Source: Streptomyces phaeochromogenes (GTDB taxonomy: Bacteria; Actinomycetota; Actinomycetes; Streptomycetales; Streptomycetaceae). From it: a stretch of 48,456 nt of DNA. Below, in pieces: positions 1 through 7,019 of this stretch (the first letter of the stretch is position 1; each line of letters begins with the position of its first letter). Under the pieces are notes generated by a model. That model was not told the DNA's origin. It did not search any database and saw nothing but the letters and a program-made list of their open reading frames with translations. The stretch spans positions 1-48,456 of the forward strand of contig NZ_LIQZ01000059.1 in assembly GCF_001418655.1 (NCBI RefSeq), in the 5' to 3' direction. A program made the translations under genes and the position numbers.

Positions 1-19
1 CCCCACGGCCCCCAGGCCC

Positions 20-664
20 TCACGCCTCCGAGTTCTTGCGGCGGCTCTTGCGCGGATGCACCGCACGGCTCAGCCGACGGCCGAGCAGCAGGTAACCGAC
101 GAGCGCCCCGCTGGTGTTGAGGATGACGTCGTCGACGTCGAAGGCGCGCCCGGTGATCACCGCACCCTGCACCAGTTCGACCAACATCATCACGGCCGCC
201 GTGAGGAGGAGCACTCGCAGGATCCCGCGTGCCTTGGGGACCAGGACGGGCAGCAGCACCCCGAAGGGGATGCCGAGGACGAGGTTGCCGCCGATCTGCT
301 TGAAGGCGTCACGCAGTTCGGGCTGGTCCAGATAGGCGCGCAGGGAACGGCCGGGATGCAGGTTGCTGTGCGTCAGGGCCTCGGAGGCCGGCGACGGCTG
401 CAACGTGATCTGGGCCAGCGCGGCGGCGAAGGCCACCATCGCCGCGAAGGCGATGAGCATGACCAGGAACCGTACGACAAAGGGAAGTGGCCGTCGTTCG
501 CCTGGAGCAGTCGACGGTCGGGGGTCGGACTTGGAGTCGGGAGAGCGCGACTTCTTGGTACGAGGGCTGGTCTTCTTCGTGCCGGAACCGGCCTTCTTGG
601 TGCCGGAATGAGATGTGGAGCGAAGGCGTAGTGCGATGCGCGGGCGTGACACTGCGCGGGCCAT
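20..664 (-). CDS. VanZ-like family membrane protein
   Basis: The protein has 214 residues. The C-terminal 140 residues look like the VanZ family: a hydrophobic segment near residues 68-90, a segment around LVLGIPFGVLLPVL, a further helix with the Glu of LVELVQG, and a final stretch with FDVDDVILNTSGALVGY, the most family-typical part. VanZ proteins are small integral membrane proteins; VanZ itself gives low-level teicoplanin resistance, but most relatives have no known role. The first 60 residues are an unusual Lys/Arg/Ser-rich cytosolic extension with three TKK-type repeats. The ATG at 664 is preceded by a good GGAGGG ribosome site, so the extension is probably real. Two strong hairpins lie upstream, between this gene and the DUF4230 gene. 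Confidence 0.8.
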   Translation of the reverse strand: MARAVSRPRIALRLRSTSHSGTKKAGSGTKKTSPRTKKSRSPDSKSDPRPSTAPGERRPLPFVVRFLVMLIAFAAMVAFAAALAQITLQPSPASEALTHSNLHPGRSLRAYLDQPELRDAFKQIGGNLVLGIPFGVLLPVLVPKARGILRVLLLTAAVMMLVELVQGAVITGRAFDVDDVILNTSGALVGYLLLGRRLSRAVHPRKSRRKNSEA

Positions 665-746
665 TCAACCCTCCAGTTTTCAACTGTCGTCCGATGACAG
701 GCGAGTACCCCCGAAGGGGCCGAAGATGCCGACGACATGTGTGCCT

Positions 747-810
747 GGCCCGAGCCGCCGATCGCCCCGGCGCTGGTTCGTGCTGCCGGGGCGATCGGTG
801 TGCTCGGGCC
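747..810. promoter_or_regulatory. long two-part stem-loop upstream of the VanZ-like gene
   Basis: An inner perfect 14-bp stem (CCGATCGCCCCGGC at 758-771 against 785-798, 13-nt loop) is continued by an outer 8-bp stem (GGCCCGAG at 747-754 against 803-810) across small bulges of 3 and 4 nt. It could be a second terminator for the DUF4230 transcript or a structured leader of the VanZ-like gene, whose start is 83 bases away. No T-run follows in either direction. Confidence 0.6.
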
Positions 811-856
811 GGAGGGGCGACGGTGGCGTCGACGAGCGTGCGCGGGCCCAGGCCCC

Positions 857-892
857 GGTCCGGGTCATGGGCAGAGGCCCATGACCCGGACC
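857..892. terminator. perfect 16-bp hairpin, probable terminator of the DUF4230 gene
   Basis: GGTCCGGGTCATGGGC (857-872) is the exact reverse complement of 877-892, with the 4-nt loop AGAG. It lies 57 bases past the stop codon of the minus-strand DUF4230 gene. There is no T-tract, which is usual for Streptomyces terminators. Confidence 0.65.
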
Positions 893-899
893 GTATGCG

Positions 900-957
900 T
901 CACGGGCCGAGGCTCATGACCTGAGCCTGAGGAGTCACGGGTGGAGGCTCATGACCC
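900..957. repeat. two short direct repeats at the 3' end of the DUF4230 gene
   Basis: A 23-bp unit beginning TCACGGG and containing GGAGGCTCATGACC (or CGAGGCTCATGACC) occurs at 900-922 and 935-957. The second copy overlaps the stop codon of the DUF4230 gene. The core CATGACCCG also occurs in the adjacent hairpin, so the three elements probably arose from one another. Confidence 0.6.
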
Positions 958-1599
958 GTACGTCACCTTCACCTCCTTGAAGCCCAGGGAGCCCAGCAGC
1001 CCCTTGAGCATGCCGGTGGTGTTCTCCTCGGCGCGGGCGGTCAGCTCGGTCTTCTTCGCGGCGTCACCGATGTGCCGGGCGGCGAGCCGCTGGACGGCCC
1101 GCTCGTCGTTCGGGTTGTCCGAGAAGACGTCGCCGAGCCGGTCGAGGAGACCGCGCTGCTTGGAGACGGCGTAGGACTGGTCGGGGTCGAGTGCGGGCTT
1201 GCCCAGGGCGGCGTGGGGGAGCCTGAGCGTGGCCGAGGTGCGGTCCTTGTTGACCTTCACATCCTCGTCGCGGATCTTTCCGAGATCGACGTAGGCGTCC
1301 ACGGTGCCCGCGCCCACATACAGGGTGCGGGTGCCACGGACCGCGTCCGGCAGGTACTTGGTGTCCTTCTCCAGATCCACCACCACCTGGAAGTTGCCCG
1401 AGGCGGCGTCGTAACGGCTCATGTCCTGAATGGACTTGAGGAGCGTGGGTCCGGTCCGGTCGTGGCTTTCCTCGCGGAAAACGTCACGCAGCCCGGGCAG
1501 CAGGCTCAGCTGCAGCCCGGCACCGAGTATCACCAGAACCAGCACGACCGCGCTCAGGATCTTGGCCCATCCGGGCATGCGCTTCAGGGACGTCGTCAT
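949..1599 (-). CDS. DUF4230 family, membrane-anchored protein
   Basis: The 216-residue protein starts with a short basic segment and one transmembrane helix (about residues 10-33, KILSAVVLVLVILGAGLQL), then a long soluble domain. The pattern of the soluble part (LLKSIQDMSRYDAASGNFQVVVDLEKD early, and a closing LGFKEVKVTY) fits the DUF4230 family, which has no established biochemical role; the domain is probably extracytoplasmic. I chose the ATG at 1599 because an AAGGAGG site precedes it at 7-8 bases. Upstream in-frame starts would run into the divergent neighbour's leader. The gene stands alone and ends in a strong hairpin at 857-892. Confidence 0.8.
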   Translation of the reverse strand: MTTSLKRMPGWAKILSAVVLVLVILGAGLQLSLLPGLRDVFREESHDRTGPTLLKSIQDMSRYDAASGNFQVVVDLEKDTKYLPDAVRGTRTLYVGAGTVDAYVDLGKIRDEDVKVNKDRTSATLRLPHAALGKPALDPDQSYAVSKQRGLLDRLGDVFSDNPNDERAVQRLAARHIGDAAKKTELTARAEENTTGMLKGLLGSLGFKEVKVTYGS

Positions 1600-1810
1600 G
1601 TGGCCGTCCTCCTTCCTCCTTCCTAGTGCCCCCCAAATGACCGGCCAGACAGGCGTGTTGACCGAATGGTTGACCGCGTGAGGACCTCGGTGACTTCCTG
1701 GTGCGAGGGCTGTTGCCCGGGACGCACCACGAGCAACGGACAGCCGCACAAGGTCTCTTCCGCCAAACCAGTTGCTCCCCGTCTCATCGGGCGGCGCGGC
1801 CCGCTTGAAT

Positions 1811-2557
1811 GTGAACGTGACGAAATGGGATCGCCCGTACGCACTTCGGACCGCCGAGCTTCTGCCCGGGCTGCTGGAGCAGGTGGAGGCGGGGGCCGGC
1901 GGCGAGAGCGTGTGGCGCGAGCTGTGGACCATGCTGTGCGTCGAGGGAGAGACCCTCGTCCCGGGGAGTCTCGCCGCGCTGCCACGTCTGGTCGCGCTCG
2001 CCCGCCGTGAAACGCAGGCGTTGGAGATGGCCGCGGCGATCGTGCGCAGCGCGATGACGGACGACCAGGGCGAGTGCATGTTCGTGGAGAGCCGCGACGC
2101 CGTCGCAGAGCTTCGGGAACTGGTGGACCGGCGTCTCCGGACGCGTCCGGCCGACTACCTCTGGGGCTTTCGCACCCTCCTCGCGATCGAGGAGCAGTTC
2201 CACTGGAGTGCGGCCCTCGGTGACTTCAGCGACGACTTCTACACGGTGGCCTGTCCGCACTGCGCCCTGGACACGACCATCGCCATCGGCGGATACGGCA
2301 ACTACTCGGCCCGCCGGGACTGGGAGGCGGGTGATGTCGACCGGCGCGAGCTGCGGCCGGCGTCGGTTGCGGAACTCGACGGCACGGGACGGTGGATGTA
2401 CGACCTCGCGGTCCGTGACGGTCAGGACCGACTGGCCGAGGGGATCACCTATCTCATGGGCCGCGCGGAGTGCCCGCGCTGCGCCAGTGTGTTCCGCATG
2501 GCGGACGAGTACGCAGCCGCCAACCTCCCCCCAGTGTCTTCTGTTCGGATCGCGTGA
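1811..2557 (+). CDS. hypothetical protein with two CxxC pairs
   Basis: I do not recognise the family. The protein is soluble, about 248 residues from the GTG at 1811, and mostly alpha-helical by composition. A pair CPHC and a later pair CPRC, about 73 residues apart near the C-terminus, look like the two halves of a zinc ribbon, suggesting a metal-stabilised fold. No catalytic motif stands out. The start is uncertain: GTG at 1811 or 1817 and an in-frame upstream start at 1772 are all possible, and none has a convincing ribosome site. It is divergent from the DUF4230 gene across 211 bases. Confidence 0.6.
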   Translation: MNVTKWDRPYALRTAELLPGLLEQVEAGAGGESVWRELWTMLCVEGETLVPGSLAALPRLVALARRETQALEMAAAIVRSAMTDDQGECMFVESRDAVAELRELVDRRLRTRPADYLWGFRTLLAIEEQFHWSAALGDFSDDFYTVACPHCALDTTIAIGGYGNYSARRDWEAGDVDRRELRPASVAELDGTGRWMYDLAVRDGQDRLAEGITYLMGRAECPRCASVFRMADEYAAANLPPVSSVRIA

Positions 2558-2628
2558 TCCAGGATCGGTTGACCTGTCCGTGATCCGGCGGGCTTCCTGG
2601 CGCGTTGGCCCTGGTAGAACAGTGACCG

Positions 2629-3252
2629 ATGGGTGCCCGGGAGCGCGAACGAAAGGTGTACCGGCCGCTGTGGCGGGCCGGTCTTGAGGTGATCCCGAAC
2701 GCCGTGCCGGACGGCACGATGCCGTTCGTCCTCGGGTACGGCGCCGAGGACGTGACGGGTGGTTTCTCCCACCGGTACGACACCCCGCGGCTCGTCGAGC
2801 GACTCAACGCGGACTGGTACGACCTCGCCGTCTCCTCGGGCCTTCTCGACCACCGGCGCGAGTTCCTCGTCCAGCTTCCACAGGGCACCCGGACGCACGG
2901 GGCCGCCCTGCGGAACATGCACGGCGGCAGCCACACCGCGCCGGCGGTCTGGACCCGGGTCCGGCTCCTGGAGCGCTGGGACATCATGGGCCGGGGCGCT
3001 GCATCTGCGTTCCTCGGCGTGCACGCGGGCCACGCGGGCTTCGCCATGATGGCCCTGGACACCAGCGTGTACGTCCATGCCTCGACGGGCGAGACCGGCG
3101 TCGACGTGCTCGCGGTGCGCCACCCGGACCGCTCGGAGAACATCCTGCGGCACCTGGAGTGGATCACCCTTCACGACAGCCCCTACGTCCACCGCGAGTT
3201 CAAGCAGCGGATCGCCGCCTGGCTCGCGTACCGCCGAAGGAGCGCCGCCTGA
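2629..3252 (+). CDS. hypothetical protein, possibly leaderless
   Basis: Function unknown. The protein has 207 residues, is soluble and rich in His, Arg and Trp, with no signal peptide or membrane segment. The codon use (strong G/C third positions) supports a real gene. The ATG at 2629 has no ribosome binding site, but TAGAAC, a plausible -10 box, ends only 8 bases upstream, so the transcript may begin at or next to the start codon. It follows the CxxC protein gene by 71 bases on the same strand and converges with the nucleotidyltransferase gene. Confidence 0.65.
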   Translation: MGARERERKVYRPLWRAGLEVIPNAVPDGTMPFVLGYGAEDVTGGFSHRYDTPRLVERLNADWYDLAVSSGLLDHRREFLVQLPQGTRTHGAALRNMHGGSHTAPAVWTRVRLLERWDIMGRGAASAFLGVHAGHAGFAMMALDTSVYVHASTGETGVDVLAVRHPDRSENILRHLEWITLHDSPYVHREFKQRIAAWLAYRRRSAA

Positions 3253-3260
3253 ACTCGACG

Positions 3261-3300
3261 AGCCGTGCGCGTTCGTCGGGATCACTGAGACGGCACGGCT
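3261..3300. terminator. inverted repeat between convergent genes
   Basis: AGCCGTGC (3261-3268) pairs exactly with 3293-3300 across a 24-nt loop. It lies just after the stop at 3252 and before the convergent nucleotidyltransferase gene. A weak terminator candidate; the rest of 3253-3405 shows nothing further. Confidence 0.3.
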
Positions 3301-3405
3301 GGGTGATCAGGGGCGGACCTGGTACGCCTTGACCGCGGCCCACGACCGTGTCCTGGCATTTCGGCGCGAGAGGTTCCGGGTGTGTCACCAGTCCCCTTGC
3401 CGGCA

Positions 3406-4026
3406 TCAACGCAGCAGTCGGCTGACCCACGGATGTGATCCGTAGGCCTGGGTGATGGCGTCGACGAGCCAGTGTCGCTGGTCGTCGGTGAGTACGGGCA
3501 GGGCTGCGGCAAGGTCTGTTTCGTCCTTGGGCCGGGGCTCCTTGGCCTTGTAGAAGAGTTGCACCTCCGGTGCGAGGTAGGGGATACCGCCGGTGGAGAT
3601 CAGGCCGAGCTTGTCGAGCGGACGACGTACTCGCGGATCACGGCGTGACACCCACTCCTGGCCATGGGATTCGTCGAGCATGATCTGGATCCGCCAGGGT
3701 TCGCCCGGCCCCGGCCGGCACCAGATGTCGTGCACGCTCTCCGGAAGAGCCTCGTCGGACGCCCACGGACGAAGGTTCCCGGGCGGATCGGCGGCCCACC
3801 ATTCCCAGTCCGGCAGGGACTGTTGGACGGCGAGCTGGTCGCGTCGGAGCAGCAGGACATCAACGTCCCCGTGATCCCGGATGCGCCGGCCTACCGCGAA
3901 TTCAATCGCCAAGCCGCCCGCCACCCACCAGGGGTTCCTCACATCGCGGAACCGGTCAGCGACTTCGGTGAGGGGCGCGGGATCCCATCTGCCCAAGGGG
4001 GTGTGCTCGTACGTCATGTCGCCCAT
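3406..4026 (-). CDS. aminoglycoside-adenylyltransferase-like nucleotidyltransferase
   Basis: The 206-residue protein has the nucleotidyltransferase fold signature WWVAGGLAIEFAVGR followed by RDHGDVDVLLLRRD near residues 33-60. The GG pair plus the GDxD pair would bind NTP and two metal ions. The later KAKEPRPKDETDL segment is typical of the ANT(2'')/LinB-like group that adenylylates aminoglycosides or lincosamides. Many relatives in actinomycetes are chromosomal and have no proven resistance role, so substrate is not assigned. Start is either the ATG at 4026 or the ATG at 4017 (MTYEHTPLG); neither has a strong ribosome site. It lies 42 bases downstream of the next gene and may share its transcript. 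Confidence 0.75.
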   Translation of the reverse strand: MGDMTYEHTPLGRWDPAPLTEVADRFRDVRNPWWVAGGLAIEFAVGRRIRDHGDVDVLLLRRDQLAVQQSLPDWEWWAADPPGNLRPWASDEALPESVHDIWCRPGPGEPWRIQIMLDESHGQEWVSRRDPRVRRPLDKLGLISTGGIPYLAPEVQLFYKAKEPRPKDETDLAAALPVLTDDQRHWLVDAITQAYGSHPWVSRLLR

Positions 4027-4068
4027 CCTGGAGGAACTGCGGCCCGTTCCCGCTCCCGTGACCCTCGC

Positions 4069-4614
4069 TCACCAGAGGCCGCTGGGCTCCCTCTCGGCAG
4101 CCCGGAGCAGGATGCCCCGCGTGGACCCCATCCCGTACTTGTCGACCTTGCTGGAGAGTTCGGCCACGTCCAGCAGGAGCGGCCGGATGTCGAGGCCGGC
4201 GTCGCGGGCCTGCCCGCACAGATCGTTCAGGGCGACCATCATGTCCCGGGTGTCCTGGCCCTGATCCCCGACCGACATCTCCACCAGTCGCTGCCGGAAG
4301 CCTTGGGGCGTGGGCTCGAAGGGCAGCGTCGTCGCCCAGGCGAAATAGTGACACCGTTCCAGGAGCGCACGCAGGGCGGCCCGTACGTCCTCGTCGCCCT
4401 CCTCGTAGAGGGAGAGCACGTCCCGCAGTGCCGCCTCGGCCTCCGGTCGGATCCCCGCCTCGTCCAGCGGACGCGGGCCCTCCCGCAGCTTCCGCATCCA
4501 GTCGGGGTCGGTGACATCCACCGGCCTCCTCGCGATGGGCTCGATGCACGCGTCGATCACCGCGACCCATTCATCGAGTTCCGCCAGTTCCGCCAGTTCC
4601 GCTGGTTCCCCCAT
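4069..4614 (-). CDS. hypothetical protein downstream of MerR
   Basis: Function unknown. From the ATG at 4614 the protein has 181 residues, is acidic and helical and has no membrane segment. This start is preferred over upstream ATGs at 4638 and 4650 because GAAGGA sits at a normal distance before it. Codons 3-8 come from a 9-nt tandem unit coding Glu-Leu-Ala (MGEPAELAELAELDEW). The reading frame begins inside the end of the MerR gene (44-base overlap), which suggests translational coupling in one operon. Confidence 0.6.
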   Translation of the reverse strand: MGEPAELAELAELDEWVAVIDACIEPIARRPVDVTDPDWMRKLREGPRPLDEAGIRPEAEAALRDVLSLYEEGDEDVRAALRALLERCHYFAWATTLPFEPTPQGFRQRLVEMSVGDQGQDTRDMMVALNDLCGQARDAGLDIRPLLLDVAELSSKVDKYGMGSTRGILLRAAEREPSGLW

Positions 4615-5131
4615 CGCGTCCTTCCCCCTCCGAACGGCCATCGGCGGCATGCCGCAACCCGCCCTCCGCGGCGGGAGGATGGGGCCGTAGGCGCATAGTG
4701 CCGCCCCGGCCTTGCCCGGGCACGCGACCGGCCCGGCTCTTCGTGGGGGCAGTCTCTGGTGACGGATCTTCCCCGTCCCGTGGTGCCGTGTCGAGGACGG
4801 CGTCCAATAGGTGCCGGGAGCTCTCGAGTTGGCCGATTGCCTCGGTGATGCGGGTGCGTTCGCGCCGCAGCTCGGCGATGAAGGTGGGGCAGCCGGCCGG
4901 CACCCTCAGCTCGTCCTTGTCGCGTACGCAGTGCACGAGCCCGGCGATGACCGCGGTGGAGAGTCCGGCGGCGAGCATGGCCCGGATGTGGTGCACCGCC
5001 GCGACGTCCGCCTCGGCGTATTCACGGTAGCCGTTGCCCAATCGGTCCGGCCGGAGCAGGCCTTGCTCCTCGTAGTAGCGCAACAGCCGCCTGTTCACCC
5101 CGGTTTGGTGGGCGAGGTCGCCGATTCGCAT
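4571..5131 (-). CDS. MerR family transcriptional regulator
   Basis: The N-terminus MRIGDLAHQTGVNRRLLRYY followed by EEQGLLRP is the classical MerR winged-helix DNA-binding domain. A helical dimerisation segment follows (about residues 75-115), then a divergent effector tail that is Gly/Thr rich and probably disordered (last 50 residues). The metal-binding Cys pattern of MerR, CueR or SoxR is absent; the two Cys (VHCVRD and AGCPTF) are not in those positions, so an organic ligand is more likely. Start: ATG at 5131 with AAGGAG 9 bases upstream; a GTG at 5155 is possible but lies inside the predicted operator. It is divergent from the SDR gene, which is its likely target. Confidence 0.88.
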   Translation of the reverse strand: MRIGDLAHQTGVNRRLLRYYEEQGLLRPDRLGNGYREYAEADVAAVHHIRAMLAAGLSTAVIAGLVHCVRDKDELRVPAGCPTFIAELRRERTRITEAIGQLESSRHLLDAVLDTAPRDGEDPSPETAPTKSRAGRVPGQGRGGTMRLRPHPPAAEGGLRHAADGRSEGEGRDGGTSGTGGTGGTR

Positions 5132-5144
5132 CCCGGCCTTCTCC

Positions 5145-5176
5145 TTGACCTTCACATGGATGTGATGCCTTAGCGT
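5145..5176 (+). promoter_or_regulatory. MerR-type promoter and operator for the SDR gene
   Basis: TTGACC (5145-5150) and TTAGCG/TAGCGT (5170-5176) are separated by 19-20 bases, longer than normal, as in promoters activated by MerR proteins. The dyad TCACAT-GG-ATGTGA (5152-5165) sits inside the spacer, the expected place for a MerR dimer. The site also lies just upstream of the regulator's own start, so it could serve for autoregulation. Confidence 0.6.
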
Positions 5177-5215
5177 CCCCCAGTATCGCCGATCGTGAAG
5201 CAGGGGAGCCGGGCC

Positions 5216-5908
5216 ATGTCAGGTGCAGTGATCATTGGTGCGGGACCGGGGATCGGGCAGGCGGTCGCCCGTCGGTTCGCCAGGGAGGGAATGCCGATCA
5301 CTCTGATCGCCAGGGGCGGGCAGACGCTGCGCGCCGTGGCGAGCGAGGTCGCTTCCCATGGCGCTTCCCGCGGCACTCCCCATGGCGCTCCCCATGGAGT
5401 TCCGGTCGTCACGTTGCAGGCCGACAGCACCGACCGGGCAGAGTTGGACGCGGCCCTCGACCGGGCCATCGGCGAGCACGGCGTGCCGGAGGTCGCCGTG
5501 TACAACGCCGCGCTCGTCCGTGTGGACGAGGTGGGTGAGATCTCGGTACGCGAACACATGGAGGCGTGGGCGGTCAATGTGGTCGGCGCGCTCAATGCCG
5601 CGGCACGACTCGCGCCGGCGATGGCGGCGCGCGGCCGTGGAACCTTCCTCGTCACGGGAGGCATGCCCGAGCCCAAGCCGCAGTACGTGAGTCTCTCCTT
5701 GGGCAAGGCGGGCGTCCGGACCCTGGTCGCGCTGCTCGATCAGCAGTACGGCTCCTCCGGGGTGCACGTGGCGAGCGTCACCGTGGACGGCCCGGTCGCT
5801 CCCGGCACCGACTTCGACCCCGACGACATCGCCGAGCACTACTGGCAGCTGCACACGCAGCCGCGTCACCTGTGGGACCGCGAGGTGCTGCACGCCGGCC
5901 GCTGCTGA
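5216..5908 (+). CDS. atypical short-chain dehydrogenase/reductase-like protein
   Basis: The 230-residue protein has the SDR nucleotide-binding loop (GAGPGIGQAVARRFAREG, residues about 8-25) and the NAA segment of the central fold (VYNAALVRVDE). The catalytic core is abnormal: the Ser region reads LVTGGMPEP, and the YxxxK motif reads LSLGK, so the catalytic Ser and Tyr are not in place although the Lys remains. It may bind NAD(P) without normal SDR chemistry. Residues 47-62 are encoded by four 12-nt tandem repeats. The ATG at 5216 has an AGGGGAG site; the in-frame GTG at 5195 has none. It is divergent from the MerR gene, with a MerR-type operator between them. Confidence 0.78.
   Translation: MSGAVIIGAGPGIGQAVARRFAREGMPITLIARGGQTLRAVASEVASHGASRGTPHGAPHGVPVVTLQADSTDRAELDAALDRAIGEHGVPEVAVYNAALVRVDEVGEISVREHMEAWAVNVVGALNAAARLAPAMAARGRGTFLVTGGMPEPKPQYVSLSLGKAGVRTLVALLDQQYGSSGVHVASVTVDGPVAPGTDFDPDDIAEHYWQLHTQPRHLWDREVLHAGRC
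5355..5402 (+). repeat. four 12-bp tandem repeats inside the SDR gene
   Basis: Units CCCATGGCGCTT, CCCGCGGCACTC, CCCATGGCGCTC and CCCATGGAGTTC follow one another in frame. They encode a His-Gly-rich loop (SHGASRGTPHGAPHGV, counted from the Ser codon just upstream) between two elements of the Rossmann fold. The repeat is in frame, so length changes would keep the gene intact. Confidence 0.85.
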
Positions 5909-5917
5909 GGGGCCCGG

Positions 5918-6298
5918 TCATAAGGACTCCGAGGCGGCCTCGGGCTGCCCGAGGACCTCGTCCATGCTCGACAGCGGAGGCAGCACGTCGTCGAGCCCGG
6001 TCACGTGCAGGATGCGCAGGGTCAGCGGGTGGGTGCAGACCAGGTGCAGCCGCCCGCCCTGGGCGAGGACCCGGCGCCGGGCGCGGTACAGCAGGCGCAG
6101 GCCCGAGCAGTCGAAGAACTCGATGTGCCGCAGGTCGAGCACGACCCGCGCGGCCGGGTGACCCGTGGCCGCGTCCAGGGCCGGGACGATGTCCAGCGCC
6201 GCGATGATGTCGATCTCCCCGTGGAACTCCAGCACGGTGTGCCCGCGGTCCTCGTGGACACGCAGATGAGGAGTGAACGGCGCGGACTCGTTGCGCAC
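5918..6298 (-). CDS. STAS-domain anti-sigma factor antagonist
   Basis: The protein (126 residues from the chosen start) is a single STAS domain: LRVHEDRGHTVLEFHGEIDI, then a conserved VVLDLRHIEFFDCSGLRLLY segment. The Ser in DCSG is the usual site phosphorylated by an anti-sigma kinase. Such proteins bind anti-sigma factors of the RsbW/UshX type and free sigma factors in partner switching. No kinase or sigma gene is next to it. GTG at 6298 is preferred because GGAGGT ends 9 bases before it; a longer frame opens at 6400 without a ribosome site. GGGTAA near 6410, on the coding strand, weakly resembles a SigB-type -10. Confidence 0.82.
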   Translation of the reverse strand: MRNESAPFTPHLRVHEDRGHTVLEFHGEIDIIAALDIVPALDAATGHPAARVVLDLRHIEFFDCSGLRLLYRARRRVLAQGGRLHLVCTHPLTLRILHVTGLDDVLPPLSSMDEVLGQPEAASESL

Positions 6299-6444
6299 GA
6301 CGACATCACCTCCAACAGGGTCACCGGGGGTCAGGGTGACGTCGTTCCTTGAGCGTAGACGCGGCCGTGTGCGGCTGGCGGCCGCCCAACCGTTCCCCAC
6401 TCAGCAAGTTACCCTCGATGGGGTGAATTTCAGCATGTTCGATT

Positions 6445-6454
6445 GACATATGTC
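6445..6454. promoter_or_regulatory. small palindrome in AT-rich gap
   Basis: GACATATGTC is a perfect 10-bp palindrome in a locally AT-rich gap between the MarR gene's stop and the STAS gene's leader. It lies upstream of the STAS gene and may be an operator. Nothing else stands out in 6299-6485. Confidence 0.25.
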
Positions 6455-6485
6455 TTCGATTTAAAGGACGTGTCGCCCGTCAGTT

Positions 6486-6914
6486 TCAGGACAGCGACTG
6501 CCATGCCTTCGACAGTGCCTGCCGGAACTGGTCCGTCTGGTGCGCCGTGAGATCCCGGACCATGCGCTCCTCCAGCTCCCGCACGGGCTCGGCATGCCGA
6601 GCGAGCACATCGCGGCCAGACTCGGTGAGGAGAATCAGCAGCTCGCGGCGGTTGCGGGGATTGCGCTCACGCCGTACGAGACCGCGGGTCTCCAGGGACC
6701 GGATCACGTCGGCCACGGACTGCGCGGTCACGAACGAGTCGCGTGCGAGCTGCGCCGCGGACAGGCCGTCGTGCCGCTCCAGGACGGTGAGCGAGGTGTA
6801 CTGCAGTGCGGTGATCCCCGTGGGCTTCAGCAACTCGTCGAGGCGGGACCGTACGACGAGTTCCACCTGCTTGACCATGTACAGGAGTGACGGGGGTGCC
6901 TTGGTGACGACCAT
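6486..6914 (-). CDS. MarR family transcriptional regulator
   Basis: The 142-residue protein has the MarR layout: an N-terminal dimer helix, the winged helix (LERHDGLSAAQLARDSFVTA, then VADVIRSLETRGLVRRERNP) and a long C-terminal dimer helix. MarR proteins are usually repressors that leave DNA on binding phenolic or other small ligands. It is divergent from the aldehyde dehydrogenase-alcohol dehydrogenase pair, with two matching palindromes between them. This suggests repression of the enzymes and of itself, with an aromatic alcohol, aldehyde or acid as possible inducer. Confidence 0.9.
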   Translation of the reverse strand: MVVTKAPPSLLYMVKQVELVVRSRLDELLKPTGITALQYTSLTVLERHDGLSAAQLARDSFVTAQSVADVIRSLETRGLVRRERNPRNRRELLILLTESGRDVLARHAEPVRELEERMVRDLTAHQTDQFRQALSKAWQSLS

Positions 6915-6933
6915 GCGTTCAGCCTAGGGCATT

Positions 6934-6948
6934 GACAGGAAACCTGTC
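6934..6948. promoter_or_regulatory. MarR operator 1
   Basis: GACAGG-AAA-CCTGTC is a perfect inverted repeat between the MarR gene and the aldehyde dehydrogenase gene. It overlaps TTGACA (6932-6937), a perfect -35 box for the plus-strand enzyme genes, so bound repressor would block polymerase. The -10 box is not clear. Confidence 0.75.
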
Positions 6949-6963
6949 TGTAAAGAGACTGCG

Positions 6964-6986
6964 AACCAACAGGAATCCTGTTGGTT
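6964..6986. promoter_or_regulatory. MarR operator 2
   Basis: AACCAACAGGA (6964-6974) and TCCTGTTGGTT (6976-6986) are perfect 11-bp arms around a single A. The core ACAGGA..TCCTGT closely matches operator 1, and the centres are 34 bases apart, about three helical turns, so two dimers could bind on nearly the same face. Confidence 0.8.
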
Positions 6987-7019
6987 GAAATCTTGGCGAT
7001 CGAGGCTGAGGAGTGGGCA

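Noticed and set aside
3406..4026. Firm call of an acquired aminoglycoside-resistance gene
   Set aside because: Fold features are present but there is no mobile element or resistance context, so only a general nucleotidyltransferase call is justified.
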